Shown here: positions 1-8,454 of the stretch, piece by piece
Numbering within the stretch: position 1 is the stretch's first letter
Layout: every line of letters begins with the position of its first letter
Source: Verrucomicrobiota bacterium
GTDB taxonomy: Bacteria > Verrucomicrobiota > Verrucomicrobiia > Limisphaerales > UBA1319
Length of the DNA: 64,000 nt
Direction of reading: 5' to 3'
Assembly (NCBI GenBank): GCA_022709905.1
Contig: JAKLHY010000008.1
Coordinates: 1 to 64,000, forward strand
Translations under genes and position numbers: made by a program
The notes under the pieces: model-generated
Seen by the model: the letters and a program-made list of their open reading frames with translations, nothing else
Database searches by the model: none
Told to the model about the DNA's origin: nothing

Positions 1-21
1 AAAACCAAACAGAAAAAGTAA

Positions 22-497
22 ATGACCATCACCCCTTGGCGAGTATCATGCCACGCCAGGGTTTTTCAGCGGAATCACAATTATACAATTGACCCTGCAA
101 ATTATGATGCTACAGTTCTGCAGATGGCGCGGCCTTTACCGATCCTACCGCCGGTGATCCGCCAACAGGCTATCAGAGCTGGACCTGCTTTCTAAGAGTG
201 GCCAGCTTCAAAGGCCCCATCGCCTGCTACATTCCAGAGACGTGGAGCCAAATCGGCAAGCTTTCAACTATCCATTCATCCACGGTCGCGGACTCGAAGT
301 CCGTCCGGGCATCATGGGGGGGGCATGCTTGCTCTGGACGCTTCGATGAGAAAGGCGCTTTCAAACGGGGGATCGCTTCGTGGATCAGCCGTCGTTTCAG
401 CAGTATGCTTGGAGCGCCGAGAAAAAGGCGAAGCTGCAAGCCTTTGTGGAGACAGACTGTGTGCCTCCTGTGACCCAACAGGAGAAAGCACCCTGAA
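22..497 (+). pseudogene. frameshifted gene remnant at left edge
   Basis: No single frame is convincing, but protein-like text runs through successive frames in the same direction. It starts at an ATG at 22 (ending in stop at 183), continues in the frame open from 108 with segments such as DGAAFTDPTAGD and GPIACYIPETWS, then FIHGRGLEVRPGIMGG near 275-330, then SFQQYAWSAEKKAKLQAFVE ending at a TGA near 497. At least three frameshifts would be needed to join them. I do not recognise the family. The downstream neighbour is on the opposite strand. It may be a decayed gene or a low-quality contig stretch. Confidence 0.35.
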
Positions 498-551
498 GCC
501 AACGCCGATGACGACTTCGTTCAGCCTGTGGTCAAGACAGTATGGCAGGAT

Positions 552-1490
552 TCAAGCCAGGGCGAAAACCTGGTCCATTTGTTCGCGGACTTCACGGAGT
601 TGGTCGCGTCCACCCCCGGAAACCTCGGCGGCGGCCCAGCCGGAATAGCCAATCTCGAGGAGAGCCTTGCGCACCTCGGGCCAGGCGACATCGCCCTGGC
701 CGATTTTGGCCCAACCGGCTTGTTTGCCCCAGTCTTTGACATCCAGTTTTACGATGCGCCGGCCCAAAGTGCGGATCCATTCCGCTGGCCGGCCGTATTT
801 TTGGTGGTTCCCGAGATCAAATTGCAGGCCGACCCAGGGGGAGTTCAGTTCGTCGACGTAGTCGCGGAATTTATTGGCGGTTTGATTTTCGGGGCCGTTG
901 TGCTCATAGAGGAACTGGTTCCAGACATTCTCAATGGCAATGTAGACACCGAGTTCAGCGGCCAAGGGGATCGCCTGCCGGATACCGGCTTGGGAACGTT
1001 CCCAAACCTCGCGCTCGGTGCCGTCGTTGCCATGGCCAACCACGAGGAGGACGGAGTTGCCTCCGACAGCGTGGGTGTCGCGCAAGGCCTTCTGGAGGTC
1101 AGCTAGAGCCTTGGCGCGAGTCTCAGGATTTTTGTCCGAGTGCCGAATATTCCAATGGGTTGAACAGACGGTGCCATCGACGGGCAATCCGGATTCCTGG
1201 ATGGCTTTTCGGGTTTCGGCGACGTCCATGCCGGGGCTGTCCATTTCCACGCCGTCGAATCCCAGTTCTTTGAGCAGTTTAAACTTGTCCGTCAAGGGAC
1301 CGGGGGTATTGACCATCCCGATCTTGAGGGATTTGTAGAGGCGCCCCTTGAGGGAGGAAGCGGGTTCGGCGGCTTGAACCGGAGTGGAAGACAGGGGGGC
1401 GAGCCAAGGCAGGGCGAGCAAGGCCGAGCTGGCATGCAGAAAGCCGCGGCGTGGGATGGTGATTTTCGAGGTCTGATGTTGAGCGTTCAT
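552..1490 (-). CDS. exported sugar phosphate isomerase/epimerase-like TIM-barrel protein
   Basis: The 312-residue product begins with a Tat-like signal (PRRGFLHASSALLALPWL, residues ~14-31, then an AEP cleavage region). A xylose-isomerase-like TIM barrel follows: ELGFDGVEMDSPG, VCSTHWNIRHSD, YIAIENVWNQFL, WVGLQFDLGNH and VKLDVKDW, where E, D and H residues would bind the divalent metal. The family interconverts sugars or sugar derivatives, often near Gfo/Idh/MocA oxidoreductases. The exported form is common in Verrucomicrobiota and Planctomycetota. The substrate cannot be told from sequence. It stands alone, about 490 bp beyond the end of the glycerol-phosphate operon. Confidence 0.85.
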   Translation of the reverse strand: MNAQHQTSKITIPRRGFLHASSALLALPWLAPLSSTPVQAAEPASSLKGRLYKSLKIGMVNTPGPLTDKFKLLKELGFDGVEMDSPGMDVAETRKAIQESGLPVDGTVCSTHWNIRHSDKNPETRAKALADLQKALRDTHAVGGNSVLLVVGHGNDGTEREVWERSQAGIRQAIPLAAELGVYIAIENVWNQFLYEHNGPENQTANKFRDYVDELNSPWVGLQFDLGNHQKYGRPAEWIRTLGRRIVKLDVKDWGKQAGWAKIGQGDVAWPEVRKALLEIGYSGWAAAEVSGGGRDQLREVREQMDQVFALA

Positions 1491-1587
1491 AGGTTGATTT
1501 TTGTAATACTATGCCAGATCTGCCGCGAAAGTGAAGCACGGAACTTCGGCTCGTAGACTTCCAACCGATGATCGAGGAATACCTAGC

Positions 1588-1830
1588 CCGGTAGGGCGGA
1601 AGAGCATAGCCCAGCGATTCATCGCTGGGTGAGGGGAGCCACCGAAGAACGAGTCCCGGCAGGGACGCAAGAGATCGTGGGAAAGCCGTTGGACAACGAA
1701 TGCACGTAGGGCATAAGGGCATTCACGAAGCTTCTTTCGCCCCTGGCGGGGCTGGGTTGTCATGGGGCATCGGAACCCACCGTTGAAACGGTGGGCTAAT
1801 CTCGATCGTCCCTGCGGGACGGGTTTTGCC
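1588..1830. repeat. REP-like cluster of palindromic hairpins
   Basis: Four short hairpins lie in the gene-free stretch 1491-1982. Perfect 9-bp stems with 2-nt loops sit at 1610-1629 (CCCAGCGAT/ATCGCTGGG) and 1776-1795 (CCCACCGTT/AACGGTGGG). Each is followed by a GTCCC...GGGAC hairpin, at 1653-1666 and 1807-1821. The two halves look like diverged copies of one unit in similar order. This is the architecture of REP/BIME-type elements. No RAYT transposase is present in the window. The rest of the stretch holds nothing I can name. Confidence 0.6.
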
Positions 1831-1982
1831 AAATGCCGTGCGGTGTGTTCGTTAACTTTTAATTTAAGGGACGACCCCAATGAATATGGATTCTATTCAG
1901 CGGGAACTTGGGGCGGTCATTGGGGGACCCTCGACGCTCGCAGCCCTTGTCGACAGTCTCCAAAAGGGATTGCGCGTTCCAA

Positions 1983-3368
1983 CTATCCAGGAACGCGATC
2001 TCTGTCCGGTGTTAACTCGGCGTAGCCGTGGGCCTTGGCCTTCCAGCCTGCTGCAAACAGGAGCGTGCCGATCAGGCCCATGCCAACCAGGGCCAGAAAG
2101 CCAACATCCCAACCGTATTTTTGGACGACAAATCCAAGGCCCCAGCCGGACAGCAGCGTGCTGGCATAGCCGAAAATTCCGGTAAAACCGGCGGCGGTGG
2201 CGGCGGCGCGTTTGGTGGCGAGGTTGGCGACAATGATGCCGATCAGGGCTTGAGGTCCGTAAATAAAGAAGCCCGCCGCGCAAAGCACCATGCCGCTCAG
2301 GACTTTGGAGTGCACAGGCAGCTTCCAGAAGACGAATACAGCGAGCGTCGCCAGAGCCATGTAAACCAGGCAGGCTCGCGCCCCTCGGCCGCCGAACACT
2401 CGATCGGTCAACCATCCTCCCAGCAGCATGCCAACAACGCCGGAGATTTCGAAGGCGGCGACCAGCCAGCTGGCATGCACCAGCTTGAGGCCTTTGGCTT
2501 CGCTCAGCAAGGTCGGCCCCCAATCCAGGACGGCGTAACGGACGACATAGACGAAGAAATTGGCTAGGGCCATCAGCCAGATGTATTTGTTTCGAAAGAC
2601 GTTTTCCATCAGCACTCTCTTGAAGTCCCCGTCATTTTCGGCATGACTGGCCATGTATTCGGTCCCTTCGACCTCGGGCAGTCCGACCGAGGGTGGCGTG
2701 TCGGGCAGCAGGCGCCAGAGAAAAGCTGAGCCAATCAAGGCGAGCGCGGCCGGGACCAAGAAACAGAGACGCCAATTGATGGTCACCAGATAGCCGCACA
2801 GAATAACGACCAGTCCGGCGCCGATGGAATGGGAGGTGTTCCAGATGGATTGTTTGGTGGCGAGTTCCTTGGGGGGGAACCAATGGGTCATCAGGTGTGA
2901 AACCGGAGGGAATCCCATGCCCTGCACCCAGCCGTTGAGCATCCACACAATCCCGAGAGTCACGACGGCCGAGCTGAAGCCAAAAAAGACGTTCATCAGC
3001 GCGGAGGCGGCAAGACCCACGGCCATAAACGTTCGCGCGTTGGCACGATCCGCGAGGAATCCATTGGCGAATCGCGCCACCCCGTACAGCAACCCGTGGA
3101 GCGTCAGAAATAATCCCAAGTCCACTTTGGTGATGCCGAGGTCTTTGCCCATCACCGGCATGGCCACGCTGAGGTTCTTGCGGACAAAGTAAAATAATGC
3201 GTAGCCGACAATGGTGGTCAGCAACACGCGCCGGCGCCAATGACGGTAAGCCTCGTCGATTTCCGCCGGATCCGAGAGGGTGACGGGAATGGCGGGGGCA
3301 GGCGCGAAAAGACTCCAGAAGCCCGACGGGCGGGATGATTTACGGGTTGGATGAGCGTTAGGTTCCAT
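1983..3368 (-). CDS. MFS organophosphate:phosphate antiporter (GlpT/UhpT-like)
   Basis: The start is set at the ATG at 3368, giving 461 aa and an 11-nt overlap with the end of the upstream dehydrogenase gene. About 12 membrane segments are visible. The first carries the GlpT/UhpT-like stretch RRRVLLTTIVGYALFYFVRKN, and the loop after helix 2 reads NGFLADRANARTFMAVGL. WFPPKELATKQSIWNTSHSIG is also typical of the organophosphate:Pi antiporter family. In that family two arginines bind the phosphate of glycerol-3-phosphate or hexose-6-phosphate. Its place as last gene of a glycerol-phosphate operon points to glycerophosphate uptake in exchange for inorganic phosphate. Hexose phosphate cannot be excluded. 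Confidence 0.85.
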   Translation of the reverse strand: MEPNAHPTRKSSRPSGFWSLFAPAPAIPVTLSDPAEIDEAYRHWRRRVLLTTIVGYALFYFVRKNLSVAMPVMGKDLGITKVDLGLFLTLHGLLYGVARFANGFLADRANARTFMAVGLAASALMNVFFGFSSAVVTLGIVWMLNGWVQGMGFPPVSHLMTHWFPPKELATKQSIWNTSHSIGAGLVVILCGYLVTINWRLCFLVPAALALIGSAFLWRLLPDTPPSVGLPEVEGTEYMASHAENDGDFKRVLMENVFRNKYIWLMALANFFVYVVRYAVLDWGPTLLSEAKGLKLVHASWLVAAFEISGVVGMLLGGWLTDRVFGGRGARACLVYMALATLAVFVFWKLPVHSKVLSGMVLCAAGFFIYGPQALIGIIVANLATKRAAATAAGFTGIFGYASTLLSGWGLGFVVQKYGWDVGFLALVGMGLIGTLLFAAGWKAKAHGYAELTPDRDRVPG

Positions 3369-4755
3369 GAATGCCTCGTGGGTTTTCAGGCGGTGAATGG
3401 GGATGGATAGGCCATAGGCCACCCGGACTGAAGGTGTCGTTCAAAAAGCGATCCAGGAGGTCGGTATGCACGGCCAGATCAAGGATCGTGAAACGGCGGC
3501 GGATGAAAAAGGCCTGCCAATAACTGTCGCGCAGCCGGTTCCTCGAGATGCCGATCTGCTCGGGTTCGGTGGCCGCTCCGGCGGTCCGCAACATTTCCCT
3601 CATTTCCGGGATCGGGATCAATTGCTGGCGCAAACCGTTTGTCAGGTCGGGCCAGACCTTGCCCAGGCGGTGCATATGTTGCCGGAGTTGTTCGGCGGAA
3701 ATGTGCTTGGCGGAGATCTCCCGTATGGCGACGGCTTTTAACGCGTCATCGCTCAAGCGCTCGCTCGCGTCCTGGATCCAGTCGGATTGTTCTCTCCAGG
3801 CGGCGGCGCACGTCTTCACGTCGAGTTGATCGAGGGGTTGGTTCAGGAGCCACTCGTAGAGCGCCGTGACCGCCAGCAAGCCGATGCCGACCTTCAGACC
3901 ATGGGAAGGCGCGCGGCCTTGATGCGTGTGATGCTGCATGTCCCAGAGATGGCTGAATTGGTGTTCGGCTCCGGATGCGGGCCGGCTGGACTGGGCGGCT
4001 TGCATGGCGAAACCTCCGAGCATCAATCCCTCGATGAGACGCCCGAGCGCCGCCGGTTCATGGGTTCTCACGCCAGCCGGATCGCCCACGGCTTCCCGCA
4101 ATCGGCCTTGGACGAGGTTCCAGGCCAGCGGATGGATGGATTCGATGCCGAGGGCGTCGGCCAGCATCCAATCCGCGCCGGCCGCGATCTTGGCCAAAAG
4201 ATCCGCATATCCCCAGGCTGCCATCTGGACCGGCGCCCGGCGAATGACGCTCAAATCCGCCACTACTGCCCGGGGTGCGGGACACGGAAAAGTCTGTTTC
4301 GATCCTTCATGGGTAATCGAGGCTCCAAAAGCGGCGTAACCGTCCATTGAAGCGGCGGTGGCCACACACAGATAGGGACGGCCCGTGCGGTGCGCGGCGA
4401 GCTTGGTGAGATCATTGAGGGTTCCCGAACCCACCACCACTGGAATCGCTTCGTGACCTTGGAGAAACGATTCAAGTTCCAAGACAAAGCGGTGTTCCGC
4501 AGACAAACCAGGATTTCCGAAAATGAACGGGTCCCGAGTCAGAAACCGTGCGGCGCGAAATGTTTCCTGGACGGCTCCGCCGGCGGCGGCATATGTGTTT
4601 GGATCGGCGATGACGACTGCGGGGCGGTCGCCGAATTGTTCCCGGAAGACTCGGGGCGTCTGCTCCAGAATTTGCTCGCCGATTTTGAGATCTCGGGTCT
4701 CGAGCGAGGCGCGCAAGGCTTCGGATAAGGAAAGAGCTTGAGTTATGTGCGACAT
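3358..4755 (-). CDS. araM: sn-glycerol-1-phosphate dehydrogenase (AraM/EgsA family)
   Basis: This 465-aa protein has the iron-containing alcohol dehydrogenase fold of the G1P dehydrogenase branch. VGSGTLNDLTK (~110) is the dinucleotide and substrate loop, and ATAASMDGYAAFGA follows. Likely metal ligands are in YADLLAK, GAEHQFSHLWDM and PSHGLKVG. The family reversibly converts sn-glycerol-1-phosphate and DHAP with NAD(P)H. It is the defining archaeal lipid enzyme, with bacterial members such as Bacillus AraM. It is about 70 residues longer than Bacillus AraM, mostly at the C-terminus. It lies 8 nt after the SorC regulator and next to a phosphatase and GlpD. Whether it makes or degrades G1P is not shown by sequence; the context favours catabolism. 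Confidence 0.88.
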   Translation of the reverse strand: MSHITQALSLSEALRASLETRDLKIGEQILEQTPRVFREQFGDRPAVVIADPNTYAAAGGAVQETFRAARFLTRDPFIFGNPGLSAEHRFVLELESFLQGHEAIPVVVGSGTLNDLTKLAAHRTGRPYLCVATAASMDGYAAFGASITHEGSKQTFPCPAPRAVVADLSVIRRAPVQMAAWGYADLLAKIAAGADWMLADALGIESIHPLAWNLVQGRLREAVGDPAGVRTHEPAALGRLIEGLMLGGFAMQAAQSSRPASGAEHQFSHLWDMQHHTHQGRAPSHGLKVGIGLLAVTALYEWLLNQPLDQLDVKTCAAAWREQSDWIQDASERLSDDALKAVAIREISAKHISAEQLRQHMHRLGKVWPDLTNGLRQQLIPIPEMREMLRTAGAATEPEQIGISRNRLRDSYWQAFFIRRRFTILDLAVHTDLLDRFLNDTFSPGGLWPIHPHSPPENPRGIHGT

Positions 4756-4763
4756 AGGTCTGA

Positions 4764-5753
4764 TCAGGACTTCATCTTGATAGAACCGATTCGCTTCGCG
4801 GGCCGAACGTCAGCGGAGAGTAGGGCGATCGCACTGGCCTCATCGATGATCAAGGATTTGAGCAGCCCACCCCGAATGGCGGCAATGATGGCCGACGAAC
4901 GATCGGCGCCCGCGACGATGCCCACGACTTGAGGAACCAGGCGAAGTTGATCCAGGCTGATGCTGATGACGCGGTCGCGCCACGGTGAGTCGCATTCCCG
5001 TCCCTGGCTGTCATAAAAGCGCCCGCAAATTTCGCCGACCGCCCCGCGCCGCTTGAGTTGGCCCAGGTCCGCCGCGCCGAGGACTCCGCGTTCGGCGAAC
5101 ACGGAGTTCTCGAGTGTGCCGATGCCGACCAGGGCCACGCTGACTTGATCCAATCGCTGCCAGACCGACCCGATTTGCGGCAGGGCGAGGAACGAGTCCC
5201 GTGTCTTCCGGTCCGGGACAAACGCGGGGGTGTTGAGCATGAAGAACGAGCCCCCCCATCGGCGGGCGAGGGTGTGCCCGAGTTCGAAGGCGTCCACGGG
5301 ACCTACGGTCGAGTCCACACTGCCCATGGCCTGGACGACGGTCAGGTGGGATTTGGTTTCTTCGGGAATGGCTTGGACAAGCTCGCGCATCGTGCGTCCG
5401 CCCGCGATGGCGACGACGCTGCCCGGCGGGATCAAAGTCGAGACAAAAGCCGATCCGAAGTGGCCCAATGTTCGCCGGGCATTTTCCACGGTTGCGCCTT
5501 CCAGGATCTTGATGACGGCGGTAGAGCAGAGGCCGAAATGCTGGCAGATCCGACGTTCCAGAGCCTCATGGCGCGGCTCATATTTCTCGACCGAGATACG
5601 GACAATTCCACGTGTTCGCGCCAGGGCCAGCAGACGGGATATCTTCGCCTGCGAGACTTTGACGAACCGCGCGACTTCGGTCTGGCTGAGGCCGTCAAGG
5701 TAGTATAGGCGGGCGGCCAATCGGAGTTGATCGTCTGAGTAAAGGCTGGACAT
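4764..5753 (-). CDS. SorC/DeoR-type sugar-binding transcriptional regulator
   Basis: At 329 aa this has the usual length of SorC-family regulators. The N-terminal helix-turn-helix (residues ~8-55) reads LAARLYYLDGLSQTEVARFVKVSQAKISRLL. The remainder is the sugar-phosphate-binding domain, with VAIAGGRTMRELVQAIP, VVQAMGSVDSTVGPVDAFELGHTLA and VGEICGRFYDSQG. Family members bind phosphorylated sugars or glycerol derivatives as inducers. It lies inside the operon between glpD (9 nt) and the G1P dehydrogenase (8 nt), so it probably controls this operon in response to a glycerol phosphate or DHAP-like ligand. A palindrome at 8325-8336 upstream of the first gene is a candidate operator. Confidence 0.9.
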   Translation of the reverse strand: MSSLYSDDQLRLAARLYYLDGLSQTEVARFVKVSQAKISRLLALARTRGIVRISVEKYEPRHEALERRICQHFGLCSTAVIKILEGATVENARRTLGHFGSAFVSTLIPPGSVVAIAGGRTMRELVQAIPEETKSHLTVVQAMGSVDSTVGPVDAFELGHTLARRWGGSFFMLNTPAFVPDRKTRDSFLALPQIGSVWQRLDQVSVALVGIGTLENSVFAERGVLGAADLGQLKRRGAVGEICGRFYDSQGRECDSPWRDRVISISLDQLRLVPQVVGIVAGADRSSAIIAAIRGGLLKSLIIDEASAIALLSADVRPAKRIGSIKMKS

Positions 5754-5762
5754 GTATCGCTT

Positions 5763-7334
5763 TTACCGGCCAGTGGTTCGGGAAGATGGGAGTGGGTTGA
5801 TGGGGCTCGAATCACCGGCGGCGGACGGTGGATCGGCGCTGGGTGTTGCCATGGGTTTTGACGGCTCATCGACTGCTTCGCGATAGCGCGCGATCTCGGC
5901 GGCGCGTGTTTTCTGGCTCCAGCCAAACCAATGGCTCATCCAATCCGCTACGCACTCCGCTTGTTGGTGGGCGTCCGGGCAGTAATGTTGCCAACTGGTC
6001 CGCCGGATCATGATGTCGTCCAGATGCACGGCCCATTCGTTTTCACAGTAATGCTCGACCACCCGGCGGTTGAACACCGGCGGCAGGATGCCGCTGGTAT
6101 CGGCGGCGTCGGCGGGCGGCAGCAAAGGTTCCTTGGCCGTGCGGCATGGTCCGAGGGCTCCATGCCAACGGCGAGATCCTTTGAGCCAGCGGGCGATGGC
6201 GTCCACCGTTTGCTCGGCCATCAGACGGTAGGTAGTCAGCTTGCCCCCCGCCACGTCCCACCAACCCGGTTCGGGATTGCGGATTTCGTGGGACCGCGAA
6301 ATGTCGGACGGTTTGCCATCCGGATCGGCGATGAGGGGACGCAAACCCGCCCAGGAACTGATCAGGTCGGTTGGGGCGAGCCTGGCGTTTGGGAAGAACT
6401 GGTTGGCAATCTTGAGCACATAATGGATATCGGTCAGCTCGGTCTTGACGCAGTCCAACGGTCCGGCGTAATCGGTATCGGTCGTGCCGAGGATCGTGCG
6501 CTCGCCCCAGGGGATCGCGAATAGAATCCGCTGGCCCTCGGTCATGACCACCGTGTCGCTTACGGGCAGACGGGTTCTATCCACGACCAGGTGGATCCCC
6601 TTAGTCAACCGAAGTTTCACCCGGCTGTGGGGAATGTTCTCGGCCCATGGTCCCGTGGCATTGACAATCGCCCGGGCCTGAAGCCGAAATGGATTTCCTG
6701 TCAGGACATCGAGAATGTCGCATTCCCAGGTGTCTTTGCTGGTGGCGCTCAGAAAGCGGCAGTAATTGAGGACACAGGCGCCGCCGCGCGAGGCCGATCG
6801 CAAGGTGTCGAGCACGAGTCGCGCGTCATTCGTGAATCCGTCGTAATAACGCACGGCGCCGTTGAGGCCAGGGACGGCCAGATCCGGTATCCGGCGCAGC
6901 ACCTCATCCTTGCTCAGCCAGGTCGACCGGCCGAGGTTCCGGCCCTGGCAGAGCAGATCGTAGATTTTCACTCCGATCTTGAGTTGCCAGAGTTTCCAGT
7001 GCCGGTTGCCGCGATAGGTTGGGAAAACGAAAGGCAACGGATCCGCCAGATGGGGAGCGATGCGGTGGATAATGGTTTTTTCAACGCTGGCCTCGTGAAC
7101 CAGCCCGATTCGTCCCTGCGCCAAGTAACGCAGCCCGCCGTGCAAGAGGCGGCTGGATCGGCTGCTGGTGCCGAATGCGAAATCGTGCTGTTCAACCAGC
7201 CCCACTTTCAGGCCCCGCATCGCGGCGTCTCGCGCCACGCCCGCGCCGACAATGCCCCCGCCAATGATCAGAAGATCGAGCGGGCCGTGGGTCAGCGATT
7301 TGCGGACGGTTTCTCTTTGTTGGTCGAGGTTCAT
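5763..7334 (-). CDS. glpD: FAD-dependent glycerol-3-phosphate dehydrogenase
   Basis: The 523-aa protein has the N-terminal FAD-binding motif LLIIGGGIVGAGVARDAAMRG (residues ~20-41), then EQHDFAFGTSSRSSRLLHGGLRYL, the signature of aerobic GlpD. TILGTTDTDYAGP and WDVAGGKLTTYRLMAE are further family motifs. The C-terminal DAO domain ends in a proline-rich tail. It oxidises sn-glycerol-3-phosphate to DHAP and passes electrons to quinone at the inner membrane. Its start overlaps the phosphatase stop by 4 nt (ATGA at 7331-7334), so translation is coupled. Unusually, the same operon also has a dehydrogenase for the opposite stereoisomer. Confidence 0.95.
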   Translation of the reverse strand: MNLDQQRETVRKSLTHGPLDLLIIGGGIVGAGVARDAAMRGLKVGLVEQHDFAFGTSSRSSRLLHGGLRYLAQGRIGLVHEASVEKTIIHRIAPHLADPLPFVFPTYRGNRHWKLWQLKIGVKIYDLLCQGRNLGRSTWLSKDEVLRRIPDLAVPGLNGAVRYYDGFTNDARLVLDTLRSASRGGACVLNYCRFLSATSKDTWECDILDVLTGNPFRLQARAIVNATGPWAENIPHSRVKLRLTKGIHLVVDRTRLPVSDTVVMTEGQRILFAIPWGERTILGTTDTDYAGPLDCVKTELTDIHYVLKIANQFFPNARLAPTDLISSWAGLRPLIADPDGKPSDISRSHEIRNPEPGWWDVAGGKLTTYRLMAEQTVDAIARWLKGSRRWHGALGPCRTAKEPLLPPADAADTSGILPPVFNRRVVEHYCENEWAVHLDDIMIRRTSWQHYCPDAHQQAECVADWMSHWFGWSQKTRAAEIARYREAVDEPSKPMATPSADPPSAAGDSSPINPLPSSRTTGR

Positions 7335-8236
7335 ACGCCGGCTTTCCGGGCCGCCTCAAGCCGGTTGCCGAGTTCGGCAAGATTTGTCGCGACCAGGTCC
7401 AGCTCAGGCTTGTGTTCCCGGGCTTCCTCGGCGGTCGCCTCGCCCGTGAGCACCAACACCCCCAGCACCCCGGCCCGTCGGGCCATTTCCATGTCCGTAT
7501 ACAAACGATCGCCCACCATCGCCAGGTTCTCAGGCCGGAGATTTCGACTGTGCAACAAGCCATGCAACATTCGCGGATCCGGCTTGCCGAGGACAGCGTC
7601 CGGACCACGCCCCGCCGCCTCCCGCAAGGCGGCGCAGATCGAGCCGCAATCCACCAGCACCGTGGGCTCGTCGGTGGGACAGATCCGGTCGGGATGCGAG
7701 GCGATGAACAGTTTACCTCGTTTGATCCAGTAAGCGGCGCGGCACAGGCGCGCATAGGTCAGTCCCAGATCAAACCCCACCAGCACGGCGTCGGGTTCGT
7801 CCCCGGCGCTGTCGGCGGTCAGGGTGTAGCCTGCCGAGGCGACTTCCTCGCTCATGCCTCGAGTCCCCAGCACAAAGAGGCGTTTCACCGAGGGTTGGGT
7901 GCTCCTCAAGTATTCGAGTGTGGCCTGCGTCGAGGTGTAGATCAGATCGGCCGTTGCGGCGACCCCCATTGTGCGCAAATGGGCCACGTAGTCGCAGACG
8001 CTCTTCGAGGAGTTGTTCGTTAAGAACGAGTAGCTGATTCCCAGCCTGACCAGGAGCGCCAGAAATGGATTGGTGAACTCAAAGAGCGTTTTGCCCCGGT
8101 AAATGGTTCCGTCCATGTCGAGGGCGACATGCCGGATCCGGGCCAGCCGGCTGGCGAGTTCGGGGGGGCTGGAGCGTGGGACAGTTGTCCCCTCAGGAAA
8201 GGATTGAGTTAAGGCTGGCGAACGCATGGCATCCAA
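7331..8236 (-). CDS. HAD-IIA (NagD/AraL-like) phosphatase
   Basis: The 301-aa protein carries all HAD motifs: I at ALDMDGTIYRGKT (nucleophile Asp), II at LTNNSSKS, III Lys in GKPDPRML, and IV at VGDRLYTDMEMA. The C2a cap lies between motifs II and III as in NagD, AraL and glycerol-phosphate phosphatases. Family members hydrolyse small phosphates such as glycerol phosphate and phosphoglycolate. Bacillus AraL is encoded beside AraM, the relative of the G1P dehydrogenase two genes away here, so a glycerol-phosphate or polyol-phosphate substrate is a fair inference. It is the first gene of the operon. The exact start among the Met codons at 8236 and 8227 is uncertain. Confidence 0.85.
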   Translation of the reverse strand: MDAMRSPALTQSFPEGTTVPRSSPPELASRLARIRHVALDMDGTIYRGKTLFEFTNPFLALLVRLGISYSFLTNNSSKSVCDYVAHLRTMGVAATADLIYTSTQATLEYLRSTQPSVKRLFVLGTRGMSEEVASAGYTLTADSAGDEPDAVLVGFDLGLTYARLCRAAYWIKRGKLFIASHPDRICPTDEPTVLVDCGSICAALREAAGRGPDAVLGKPDPRMLHGLLHSRNLRPENLAMVGDRLYTDMEMARRAGVLGVLVLTGEATAEEAREHKPELDLVATNLAELGNRLEAARKAGV

Positions 8237-8324
8237 TGAGTCCGAGGAACCGTGACAGAGGCGGATTCCGGCGGAACCTCCCGATCCTGGCGCGCGGGAA
8301 GGGGCCTGTCAAAAATATTATGCA

Positions 8325-8336
8325 GAATAATTATTC
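8325..8336. promoter_or_regulatory. AT-rich palindrome upstream of the glycerol-phosphate operon
   Basis: A perfect 12-bp palindrome, GAATAATTATTC, sits in an AT-rich island (about 8311-8345) inside otherwise GC-rich DNA, about 90 bp upstream of the first operon gene. It is the most likely place for the promoter and SorC-type operator. No clear -35/-10 pair was identified. Confidence 0.35.
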
Positions 8337-8454
8337 ATTGATGGACTTCAGAGCCTGTTTGAGTGCGCCCCTCGGAATTTTCAAAGAGGCTCTGAGACCG
8401 ATCCGGAGGAAAGGATTCCGGCGCGTGGCCGGGGGATCGAGCCTTTTGCTTGGG

